Assembly (NCBI GenBank): GCA_020832495.1 | Contig: JAFIEP010000037.1 | Location: 1-34,908, forward strand | Origin: Acidimicrobiia bacterium | GTDB lineage: Bacteria > Actinomycetota > Acidimicrobiia > Acidimicrobiales > Acidimicrobilacustridaceae | Direction of reading: 5' to 3' | DNA length: 34,908 nt | In this document: positions 25,508 to 32,919 of the stretch, in pieces | How positions within the stretch are numbered: position 1 is the first letter of the stretch | How the letters are laid out: every line of letters begins with the position of its first letter | The notes under the pieces: generated by a model | What the model was told of the DNA's origin: nothing | Databases searched by the model: none | Seen by the model: the letters and a program-made list of their open reading frames with translations, nothing else | Position numbers and translations under genes: made by a program

Positions 25508-26497
25508 CTACCGGAGCCGCAGCAGGCGGCGGGCGTTGACATCGAGCGTCGCCGACAGCTCACTGTCGCCGTGCGCCGGGTCGTCGCTGGCGTCCCACCC
25601 GGCCATGTTCGTCCCACCCACCAACCGTTCCGAGCCGAAGGCCGCCACCAGCGCAGCCAGGGCAGTGGGGCCGCCCACGTGGGCGTCCCACCAGATGCGC
25701 CGCAACCGTTCGGTGACCGCGCCCGGCTCGGCCAGCGCTGCGGTCCCCCACGGCCGGGTGCGCGCCGCGTGCTCCATGCGTTCGGCCAGCCACGCCGTGG
25801 CCCCACCCCCGTGGCTGACGCACACGTCGAGGGTGGGGAACCGGTCGAGCACCCCGCCGAGCACCAGTGAGGTGACGGCGAGCGTCTCCTCGTAGGCGAA
25901 CCCCAACCACAGGTCGGCGTCGAAGCGGGCCAGGCGATCGTCGCGTCGGGGGCCCTCCACACCATCGGGCACCGGATGGAAGAACACCGGGACGTCGAGC
26001 TCCACACACGTCGACCACACGACGTCGAGGTCGGGGTCGTCGAGCGACCGGGTGAGCCGGGTGGGCAGGTACGGCGCCACCAGGCCCAACTCGCCCACCG
26101 CCCGACGCAGCTCGGCCGCTGCCCGCTCGGGGTCCTGGGTCGGGAGTTGGGCGAAGCCTGCCAGCCGGTCGGGGTGGCGGGCCACCAGGGCAGCCAGCTC
26201 GTCGTTGTGGCGCCGGCAGAAGGCATCGGCCCACTCGAGGTCGGCCCCGGCGAAGGCGGTGAGCGGGTTGGGCGACAGGACCTGCAGGTCGATGCCGGCG
26301 CGGTCCATGGCGGCCAGGCGGGCGTCGACATCCATGAACGGCGTGCCCCGGTAGCGCACCCCCACCAAGCGGTAGTCGCCCACCCGGAACGAGGGCGGCC
26401 GACCGAGGTCCGCATCACCGTCGTCCAGCTCGGGCCCCAGCGGTCCGGCAGCGCCGAGCACCGACTCGAGCACCACGTGGGCGTGCAGGTCGATCAT
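25508..26497 (-). CDS. ACMSD-type amidohydrolase (amidohydrolase_2 family)
   Basis: A 329-residue TIM-barrel metal enzyme. H5 and H7 (DLHAH), H174 (FFHPV) and H229 (SHGGG) match the metal-binding histidines of aminocarboxymuconate-semialdehyde decarboxylase-type enzymes. The last ligand, normally Asp in G(S/T)D, is N297 in VGGTNMAGWD. Family members decarboxylate or hydrolyse ring acids, e.g. in aromatic and lignin-monomer catabolism. The ATG overlaps the stop of the CoA synthetase gene in an ATGA arrangement, a sign of translational coupling. Confidence 0.85.
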   Translation of the reverse strand: MIDLHAHVVLESVLGAAGPLGPELDDGDADLGRPPSFRVGDYRLVGVRYRGTPFMDVDARLAAMDRAGIDLQVLSPNPLTAFAGADLEWADAFCRRHNDELAALVARHPDRLAGFAQLPTQDPERAAAELRRAVGELGLVAPYLPTRLTRSLDDPDLDVVWSTCVELDVPVFFHPVPDGVEGPRRDDRLARFDADLWLGFAYEETLAVTSLVLGGVLDRFPTLDVCVSHGGGATAWLAERMEHAARTRPWGTAALAEPGAVTERLRRIWWDAHVGGPTALAALVAAFGSERLVGGTNMAGWDASDDPAHGDSELSATLDVNARRLLRLR

Positions 26498-28431
26498 CGA
26501 TCCTCCGACAGGCCGCCGTGAAGCGGACGGATGTGCTCGAGCACGGCGGCGTCCTCGATGGTGGGCAGATCGCCGACGTCGTGGCCGAGGGCCCGAGCCC
26601 GGATGGCCCGCCGCAGCACCTTGCCGGAGTGCGTCTGGGGCAGGGCGTCCACGAACACCACCCGTGCGGGCCGGAAGGCCTTACCGAAGCTGGCCACCAC
26701 GGCGTCGGCCACCGACGCGGCCAGGTCGTCCTGGGCCAGCGCGCCACCAGGCGTGGCGCCCGCCGTCGGCACGCACCACAGCCCCACGCTCTCGCCCTTG
26801 ACGGCGTGCGGGAGCCCCACCGCCGCGGCCGCCGTCACCCCGTCGACGGCCACCGCTGCGGACTCGATCTCCGCCGGGCCGATCCGTTTGCCGGCGATGG
26901 ACAACGTGTCGTCACTGCGGCCGTGGAGGAACCAGAAGCCGTCGTCGTCCACCTCAGCCCAGTCGCCGTGGTGCCACATCCCGGGGTAGCGCGACCAGTA
27001 GGTGGCCAGGTAGCGATCGGGGTCACCCCAGATGCCGCGGGTCATGGCGGGCCAGGCGTCGCGCACCACCAGTTCGCCGACCTGCCCGCTGCCTCGCACC
27101 GGCCGGCCGTCGCTGCCCACCACGTCCACCGCCACGCCCAACGACGGGCCGCCCACCGAGCAGGGCACGCAGCCCTCGAGCAGGTTCACCGACAACAGGC
27201 AGGCCCCCACCTCGGTGCCACCCGACAGGTTCACGATCGGTCGGCGGGCCCCGCCGACCCCGTCGAACAGCCCCCACCAGGCGGCGTCGTTCCACGGCTC
27301 GCCAGTCGACCCGAAGGCCCGCAGACTCGACAGGTCGGCCCGGGCCACCCGCTCATCGGCGTCGGGAGAACCGGCCAACGACCGCACCAACGTGGGGGAC
27401 ACCCCCAGGAACGACAACCGGTGCCGCTCGACGATCGACCACAGCCGATCGGGGTCGGGCCAGTCGGGGGCCCCGTCGTAGGTCACCAGCGTGGCGCCGT
27501 TGGCCAGGGCGGCCACGGTGATCCACGGTCCCATGATCCAACCCATGTCGGTGAGCCACGAGGCCCGGTCACCGGGCCGCAGGTCGGCGGAGAAGGCGCC
27601 TTCCTGTGCCAACTTCACGGTGAGCCCGCCGTGCACGTGCACGGCGCCCTTCGGTTCGCCGGTGGTGCCCGACGTGTAGGCCACCAGCACCGGGTCCTCC
27701 GCTGCGGTGACCACCGGGTCGAGCGGCGGGGCGTCGACGTCGAGGGCCCCGACGCCCACCACGGCCACCGCCACCCCCCGACGGGCCGCCTCACGGACGG
27801 CGTCGTCGGCCACCGCAGCCAGCGGCACCGGACGTCCCCGACGCCCGAGATCGGTCGAGATGACGAGCAGGCGACACTCGGCGTCCACCAGCCGGGCCGC
27901 CGCCGCACCGGCGCCGAAGCCCGAGAAGATGGGCACGGCCACCGCACCCAGGCGGGCCACCGCCAAGAGCACGGTCACGGCGTCGCCCAGGCCGGCCATG
28001 ACCGCCACCCGGTCGCCCCGCCCGACACCCTGGGCGGCCAGGCCCGCAGCGCGCACCCCCACCAGGTCGCGCAGCTCGGCGAAGGTGGATGCCGTCACCG
28101 AGCCGTCCTCCCGTTCGCACACCAGCGCCTCACGCCCGGCGTGGTCGGGATCGTCGGCCCAGCGGTCCACACAGGCGGCCGACAGGTTGAGGGCGCCGTC
28201 GTCGAACCAGGTGGTCCACGGCACACCGGCGCCCTGCTCACGCACCCGGGTGAACGGTCGAGCGAAGGGGATGCCAAGGAAGTCGACCACTGCGGCCCAG
28301 AACCACTCCGGCTCCGCCACCGATCGCTCGACCAACTCGTCGTAGCTCGCCACCTGGTGCTCGTCCATGAACCGGGCGGTGACCGACCGCTGTCGCACCT
28401 CCTCGTCGGGCAGCCACACCGGCGCCACCAC
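26494..28431 (-). CDS. Acyl-CoA synthetase (AMP-forming, acetyl-CoA synthetase-like)
   Basis: A 645-residue enzyme that activates a carboxylic acid as acyl-AMP and then CoA thioester. Residues 28-85 match the ACAS N-terminal domain. Core motifs are the P-loop Y252-TSGTTGEPKG, SGGTEVGAC (403-411), HHGDWAEVDDDGFW with the conserved Asp near 490, SIAGKRIGPAEIES (511-524) and the catalytic C-terminal lysine K604 in THSGKVLRR. The start GTG 28431 has GGAGG 7 nt upstream and lies 2 nt after the ThuA-like stop. The frame runs on upstream but overlaps that gene. Long ACS-type length suggests a short or modified acid; the operon points to a pathway intermediate. Confidence 0.9.
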   Translation of the reverse strand: MVAPVWLPDEEVRQRSVTARFMDEHQVASYDELVERSVAEPEWFWAAVVDFLGIPFARPFTRVREQGAGVPWTTWFDDGALNLSAACVDRWADDPDHAGREALVCEREDGSVTASTFAELRDLVGVRAAGLAAQGVGRGDRVAVMAGLGDAVTVLLAVARLGAVAVPIFSGFGAGAAAARLVDAECRLLVISTDLGRRGRPVPLAAVADDAVREAARRGVAVAVVGVGALDVDAPPLDPVVTAAEDPVLVAYTSGTTGEPKGAVHVHGGLTVKLAQEGAFSADLRPGDRASWLTDMGWIMGPWITVAALANGATLVTYDGAPDWPDPDRLWSIVERHRLSFLGVSPTLVRSLAGSPDADERVARADLSSLRAFGSTGEPWNDAAWWGLFDGVGGARRPIVNLSGGTEVGACLLSVNLLEGCVPCSVGGPSLGVAVDVVGSDGRPVRGSGQVGELVVRDAWPAMTRGIWGDPDRYLATYWSRYPGMWHHGDWAEVDDDGFWFLHGRSDDTLSIAGKRIGPAEIESAAVAVDGVTAAAAVGLPHAVKGESVGLWCVPTAGATPGGALAQDDLAASVADAVVASFGKAFRPARVVFVDALPQTHSGKVLRRAIRARALGHDVGDLPTIEDAAVLEHIRPLHGGLSEDR

Positions 28432-28433
28432 GG

Positions 28434-29138
28434 TCAGGCCTCCACCGGCGTGCGTGCCGCCCACACGGCGGCCCGCCCCACGATGCGACGGTGTGTCGGC
28501 TGGGTGAACGACGCCGCGCTGTGGCCCAACAGGTCGGTGACCACCCGCCCGTCCCCCACCTGCGTCGTCCACAGCACCGGGTGCTGGCGCCCCTCCGACC
28601 GACCGACCGAACGACCGACGAGCAGCGGTGTCAGCTCGTCGTCGGTGTCGAGGTCGCCGTAGATCTCGTCGATGAGCTCGAAGCCCTCGCACCCGGCGGT
28701 GAGCAGGTGGGCCCGCCCGTGGTCGCTGACCTCGATCTCGACGGGGCCCAGCGGGTCGTGCGAGCTCTGACCCCACGACCACGACGCCCCGCACAGCGCT
28801 CGCCACCCGGGATGGCCGTCGAAGCAGATCACCGCCGTGTGCAGGGCCAGCAGCCCACCACCACCCCGGACGAAGCGGTCGATCACCTCGGCACCGTCGT
28901 CCGACAGGTGGTAGGCGTGGTCGTCGCGCAGCGCCGCGTAGCGGTCGACGTGCATGGACCACCGCAGGGCGTGGACGACGAAGAGGTCGTAGCTGGCCAG
29001 CTCGGCCAACGCCACGTCGGGGTCGTCGACCACCTCGGCCGGCAAGCCGACGTCGGCGAGCAGTCGGGCCAGTTCGTCGGCCACGCCGGCGAAGTCGTGA
29101 CCGGGTGGTCCTCCGGTGAGCAGCAGGCTGCGGTTCAT
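28434..29138 (-). CDS. ThuA-like domain protein
   Basis: A 234-residue cytoplasmic protein with a class I amidotransferase-like fold. ThuA-family marks are the early LLLTGGPPGHDF, GGGGLLALHTAVICF in the centre, and HPVLWTTQVGDGRVVTDLLGHS near the end. ThuA proteins occur in trehalose and other sugar or inositol catabolic loci, but their biochemical role is unclear. The ATG overlaps the stop of the upstream SDR (ATGA), so the gene is part of the operon. It contains a short in-frame CCGA tandem repeat. Confidence 0.82.
   Translation of the reverse strand: MNRSLLLTGGPPGHDFAGVADELARLLADVGLPAEVVDDPDVALAELASYDLFVVHALRWSMHVDRYAALRDDHAYHLSDDGAEVIDRFVRGGGGLLALHTAVICFDGHPGWRALCGASWSWGQSSHDPLGPVEIEVSDHGRAHLLTAGCEGFELIDEIYGDLDTDDELTPLLVGRSVGRSEGRQHPVLWTTQVGDGRVVTDLLGHSAASFTQPTHRRIVGRAAVWAARTPVEA
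28595..28620. repeat. Short CCGA tandem repeat in the ThuA-like gene
   Basis: About six CCGA-like units, one interrupted by an extra A, encode VGRSVGRSEGR. A slip of one unit would shift the reading frame, but the length is too short to be a strong phase-variation site. Confidence 0.4.
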
Positions 29139-29944
29139 CGATCGTCGGACCCCACCGAGTCCACCGAACGGGGGCGGGGCAGCGTCCCGATGACGCTCAT
29201 GGTGACACCCCCGTCGACCAACAACTCGGTGCCGGTGATGTAGGCGGCGTCGTCGGACAGCAGGAACAGCACGGCTGCGGCCACCTCCGCGCCGGTACCC
29301 AGCCGACCCAACGGCACCGCCTCACTGCGACGCCGGCGGACGTCGTCGTCGGCATAGATGGGCTCGGACATGCCGGCGTCGATGAGGCCCGGGGCCACGG
29401 CGTTCACCCGGATGCCGTGGCCGGCCCACTCGAGGGCCATCTGCTGTGACAGTCGGGCCACGGCCGCCTTGGTGGCGCCGTAGGCCCCGGCGTTGGGTCC
29501 AGGGGCCACGCCGTTCATGGAGGTGACGGTGACGATCGACCCCGGCCGGCCCGACACCACCAGGCGGCGGGCGACCGCCCGGGCCACCACGAAGGTGCCG
29601 GTGAGGTTCACGTCCACCACGTCCGACCAGTCGTCGGCGGCCAGGTCGAGCAGCGGCCCGAAGCGGACGATGCCGGCGTTGCACACCAGGGCATCGGGAG
29701 CCGGCTGCCCAGTGGCCTCGGCCAGCCGGTCCAGGGCCGCCTCCACCGCCGCAGCATCGGACCCGTCGGCCTCGAGCGGCACGGCGTCGGCGCCGAGCTC
29801 CTCGGCCACCGATGCAGCAGCAGAACCGTCGCGGTCCAGCACCCCGACCGTCCATCCGGCCGCGGCAGCGGCTCGGGCGATCTCGGCGCCAATACCCCGA
29901 CCGGCACCGGTGACCAGCAGCGTCCGCTCGGAGTCCTCAGCCAT
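29135..29944 (-). CDS. Short-chain dehydrogenase/reductase, FabG-like
   Basis: A 269-residue NAD(P)-dependent oxidoreductase with an intact catalytic set: TGAGRGIG (12-19), NAG (89-91), S142, Y155 and K159. The acidic residue in GVLDRD after beta-2 favours NAD over NADP. The C-terminal YITGTELLVDGG is standard for the family. The ATG at 29944 overlaps the end of the cleavage-oxygenase gene by 8 nt, and its stop overlaps the ThuA-like start. A likely role is oxidation of an alcohol in the same pathway. Confidence 0.9.
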   Translation of the reverse strand: MAEDSERTLLVTGAGRGIGAEIARAAAAAGWTVGVLDRDGSAAASVAEELGADAVPLEADGSDAAAVEAALDRLAEATGQPAPDALVCNAGIVRFGPLLDLAADDWSDVVDVNLTGTFVVARAVARRLVVSGRPGSIVTVTSMNGVAPGPNAGAYGATKAAVARLSQQMALEWAGHGIRVNAVAPGLIDAGMSEPIYADDDVRRRRSEAVPLGRLGTGAEVAAAVLFLLSDDAAYITGTELLVDGGVTMSVIGTLPRPRSVDSVGSDDR

Positions 29945-31616
29945 CGAGTTCGTCGGCCACCTTGGCCACCACACGCCGCTGCTCGTCGTCGAGCGGGGCC
30001 AGCTTCTCGTCGGTCAGCTCGTCGCTGAAGCGCAGCCGCTCGGCGGGGGCGAGACCTTCGAGGGTCGGCGTCCACGCCGAGTGCAACAGCAGCGGGACGC
30101 ACTCCTTGGCCGTGCCCCGGAGCACGGCCACCGGTCCGGCACCCACGTCGGCGGCGTCGAAGACCTCCACTCGGAAGCCGCTGTCGCTGAGCACCGGCTG
30201 CACGACGTACCCGTCGTGGCCACCGGGGACGCCCCCCGCACGAGGAGCGAAGGTGGGCGAGGTGATCAGCTCGGAGGTGTCGGCGTACTCCCACCGACTG
30301 CGCAGCTCCATGCTCCCGCGCTCGAAGGTGGCCAGGTAGCCGGGCGTCTCCTCGGCCACCTGGGCCAGGTCGATGCGGTCCTCGTAGAGGCGGGCCGCCC
30401 GCTGGGAGATGCGCCCCGGACGGCAACCCTGGTAGGAGACGTGGTGCAGCGTCGGCGACGACATCCCTTCGAGGCTCCAGTCCATGGCCGAGAGCTGCAG
30501 GTTCATGGTCCAGTCCTCACGGAAGCTGCCCCGCTCGCTCACCGTGCCCCGCTCGGGGTCGAAGAGGATCTCGGTGAGGGTCTCGGGGGCCATGGCCATG
30601 TTGTAGAGCCCGACCGAGGCGGGATCCACAGGGTTGCCGTGCACGTCGAGGTCGTCGGGGCGCAGGTAGAAGGCCAGGTCCATGAGGTCCATGCCCTCCC
30701 ACACCACCGAGATGCCGTCGCTGTCGTCGTAGCGGGCGTAGAAGTGCCCGTTCGGCGGCGACACCGTGCAACAGATCGGGGTGACCGGTGTGCCGGTCGG
30801 GGCGGCGAACAGGTCGTCCTTGCGGATGAGCCATACCGGCGAGGACTCGTCGATGCGCACCGACCGTTCACCACCGAACATCTCGTCGGGGTCGGCCTTG
30901 AAGTTGCCCGAGTCGCACAGGATCACCCAGTTGCGGGTCTGACTCACCGTGTGCGTGGAGCCGGCGAAGGAGATGTCCTCGAGCGGCCACCAGCGCACCT
31001 CGGTGCCGGAGCGGTCCCACCACACCACCGACGGCCGCATGCCGAAGGTGGGTTCCATGACCGGTTCCAGCTTGGTGGTCCACAGCCCGTCCCGTTCGGG
31101 GTCGGCCACCGGGTGGGCCGAGGAGAACAGGAACGGCAGCACCGTGTCGCCGAACATCGACGGACCGCCCCAACTGTCGACGTGGCCCACCTCGGCCACG
31201 AACTCGAGGGTGTCGGGGTGCAGTTCCACCGGCCGACCAGCGTCCCAGGTGGTGAAGAGCCGGTTCCCCCACGGAAGTGGTGCGGTGTTGGAGGCGTTCG
31301 GTGCCCCGAACGGCGACGTGTAGCCGACGGGGCTGGGAGCGAAGGTCTCCGGCATGGCGTCGTGGATGCGCTTGCTCGGTGTCTCGATGGTGCGGGTTCG
31401 CCAGGCGAAGCGGTCGGCGCCGGCCCCGCGGGTGCCGGGGGTGAGCGACAGCCGGCTGATGGCGCCGAAGTCGAAGATCCCGTACGGCAGGCCCCCGCTG
31501 ATGGCCGGAGCAGAGAACACCATCTCGCCCTCGATGTCGTCGGGCCACACGCCGGCCACCACCTCGAGCTCGAAGTCGGCATGGCGTGCGGTGGTCAGGC
31601 TCTCCGGTGTGGGCAT
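29937..31616 (-). CDS. Carotenoid/stilbene cleavage oxygenase, RPE65 family (divergent paralogue)
   Basis: A 559-residue non-haem iron dioxygenase that cleaves a conjugated carbon-carbon double bond to carbonyls. All four iron-binding histidines can be placed: H168 (SAHPVADPE), H222 (STHTVSQ), H291 (NGHFYARYDD) and H512 (LLLHSAW). The last strand pattern, VVQPVLSDSGFRVEVFDA then GPVAVL and the His, parallels that of the second paralogue at 32920. It is longer than the typical 450-490 residues. GAGGGAG lies about 7 nt before the ATG. It is the first gene of the minus-strand operon and divergent from the Rieske gene. Confidence 0.85.
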   Translation of the reverse strand: MPTPESLTTARHADFELEVVAGVWPDDIEGEMVFSAPAISGGLPYGIFDFGAISRLSLTPGTRGAGADRFAWRTRTIETPSKRIHDAMPETFAPSPVGYTSPFGAPNASNTAPLPWGNRLFTTWDAGRPVELHPDTLEFVAEVGHVDSWGGPSMFGDTVLPFLFSSAHPVADPERDGLWTTKLEPVMEPTFGMRPSVVWWDRSGTEVRWWPLEDISFAGSTHTVSQTRNWVILCDSGNFKADPDEMFGGERSVRIDESSPVWLIRKDDLFAAPTGTPVTPICCTVSPPNGHFYARYDDSDGISVVWEGMDLMDLAFYLRPDDLDVHGNPVDPASVGLYNMAMAPETLTEILFDPERGTVSERGSFREDWTMNLQLSAMDWSLEGMSSPTLHHVSYQGCRPGRISQRAARLYEDRIDLAQVAEETPGYLATFERGSMELRSRWEYADTSELITSPTFAPRAGGVPGGHDGYVVQPVLSDSGFRVEVFDAADVGAGPVAVLRGTAKECVPLLLHSAWTPTLEGLAPAERLRFSDELTDEKLAPLDDEQRRVVAKVADELDG

Positions 31617-31667
31617 GGCGGTCTCCCTCGGGTGTCGTCTCGCCGACCGCTCCGATGGCGGCCCAGG

Positions 31668-31680
31668 TGAACAGTGTTTA
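31668..31680. promoter_or_regulatory. TetR-like operator TGAACAGTGTTTA
   Basis: A 13-bp near-palindrome, T-N-AACA-G-TGTT-N-A, between the divergent operon and the Rieske gene. It overlaps the start of the Rieske -10 box, so binding would block initiation. The same motif is at 32898-32910. Length and symmetry fit TetR-family regulators, but no regulator gene is in the window. Confidence 0.55.
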
Positions 31681-31684
31681 CACT
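31679..31684 (+). promoter_or_regulatory. -10 box TACACT, leaderless start of the Rieske gene
   Basis: TACACT ends 7 nt before the ATG at 31692 and no ribosome binding site exists, so transcription should begin at the start codon. Confidence 0.5.
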
Positions 31685-31691
31685 AGACCAC

Positions 31692-32900
31692 ATGGACGCC
31701 ACCCTCGAAGCCACCATTCGCGAGGAACTCGCCGCCAACAGCGAGCGCACCGCCCCACCGTCCGACGCGGTGGCCGTGCCCCCCATCCCGGCCGGTCGCT
31801 ACCACGACCCGGCGATGTTCGAGCTGGAACAGGCCCGCGTCTGGCGGCGGACCTGGCTGTTCGCCGCTCACGAGTCGGAGCTTCCCCAGGCGGGCAGCTA
31901 CACCACCTTCGACCGGGCCGGTGCGCCCATCGTGGTGGTGCGCGGCACCGACGGGGAGATCCGGGCCTTCTACAACAGCTGCCGCCACCGCGGGGCCCCG
32001 GTGGTGCGCGACGCCTGCGGTACGGCCAAGCGTCTGACGTGTCAGTACCACTCGTGGTCCTACGACCTGGCCGGCGAGCTGCGGGCCGTGCCCGAGGCCC
32101 GCAGCTTCGTGGACCTCGACACCGCCCAGCTCGGGCTGGTCCCCGTGCGCTGCGAGACGTGGGAGGGCTGGGTGTTCGTCAACGAGGACCCCGACGCCAC
32201 GCCGCTGGTGGAGTTCCTCGGCCCGCTGTGCGAGCAGATGCGCGAGATCGACGGCCCGTCGCTGCGCAAGATCGGCACCCAGACCCACCACGTGGCCGCC
32301 AACTGGAAGGCCATGGTGGACGCCTTCTTGGAGGTGTACCACATCCGCACCGTGCATCCCGACAACGCCGCGCTGCTCTACGACGACGCCACCACCACCG
32401 TGGCCATGCTGCCCAACGGCCACAGCCGGCTCACCGTCGGGGTCAAGCCCGAGATGATGGGCATCATGGATCCGTCGCCCATTGCCGACAACCCCTCGGT
32501 CGGGCAGCTGTGGCGTGAGACCAGCACCTCGTTCGGGTGGTTCCCCAACATCGTGGCGCCGCTCGACACCGGGGCGTTCCCCCTGCTGTGCATGTGGCCC
32601 CTCGACCACCGCACCACCGAGCTCGAACTGCAGTGGTTCGCCCCGGCCTGGGGCGACGGGGAGATCCCCGAGGAGCACACCGTGCGCATGACGCTGTTCG
32701 AGACCGTCATGGCCCAGGACACGGCCAACATGGCGGCCATCCAGCGCTCGGTGGAGTCGCGCGGGGCCCAGCCCTTCCAGATCGGATGGCACGAACGGTT
32801 GATCCACCACTTCCACCGCGCCGTCGATCTGGCCATCGGCCGCGACGTGCCGACTGAGCTGGCGGTCTCGGATGCACTGGACGGTTTCGTTGAGCACTGA
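31692..32900 (+). CDS. Rieske non-haem iron oxygenase, alpha subunit
   Basis: A 402-residue ring-hydroxylating/demethylating-type oxygenase. The Rieske [2Fe-2S] ligands are C97-x-H99 and C117-x2-H120. The mononuclear iron site is H217 and H222 in EVYHIRTVHP plus D343 in MAQDTANMAAI. NWKAMVDAFLEVYH is the usual entry to the catalytic domain. No ferredoxin or reductase gene is nearby, so electrons must come from partners elsewhere. The start ATG at 31692 follows a leaderless promoter. It is divergent from the first cleavage oxygenase and upstream of the second one. Confidence 0.92.
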   Translation: MDATLEATIREELAANSERTAPPSDAVAVPPIPAGRYHDPAMFELEQARVWRRTWLFAAHESELPQAGSYTTFDRAGAPIVVVRGTDGEIRAFYNSCRHRGAPVVRDACGTAKRLTCQYHSWSYDLAGELRAVPEARSFVDLDTAQLGLVPVRCETWEGWVFVNEDPDATPLVEFLGPLCEQMREIDGPSLRKIGTQTHHVAANWKAMVDAFLEVYHIRTVHPDNAALLYDDATTTVAMLPNGHSRLTVGVKPEMMGIMDPSPIADNPSVGQLWRETSTSFGWFPNIVAPLDTGAFPLLCMWPLDHRTTELELQWFAPAWGDGEIPEEHTVRMTLFETVMAQDTANMAAIQRSVESRGAQPFQIGWHERLIHHFHRAVDLAIGRDVPTELAVSDALDGFVEH

Positions 32901-32910
32901 ACAGTGTTAA
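32898..32910. promoter_or_regulatory. TetR-like operator TGAACAGTGTTAA
   Basis: This is the second copy of T-N-AACA-G-TGTT-N-A. It begins at the stop codon of the Rieske gene and overlaps the -10 box of the next gene, with nearly the same distance to the start codon as the first copy (16 versus 18 nt from the centre). Confidence 0.55.
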
Positions 32911-32913
32911 CCT
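32908..32913 (+). promoter_or_regulatory. -10 box TAACCT, leaderless start of the second cleavage oxygenase
   Basis: TAACCT ends 6 nt before the ATG at 32920; no ribosome binding site is seen in the 19-nt gap. Confidence 0.45.
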
Positions 32914-32919
32914 TTCGCC

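Noticed and set aside
26518-28662. 714-residue open frame on the plus strand
   Set aside because: It is antisense to the CoA synthetase, which has all catalytic motifs. The translation is a His/Gly/Arg/Gln-rich shadow typical of GC-rich DNA.
28432-28962. N-terminal extension of the CoA synthetase frame
   Set aside because: The extension lies in another frame over the ThuA-like gene, has no protein-like composition, and GTG 28431 has a good ribosome binding site.
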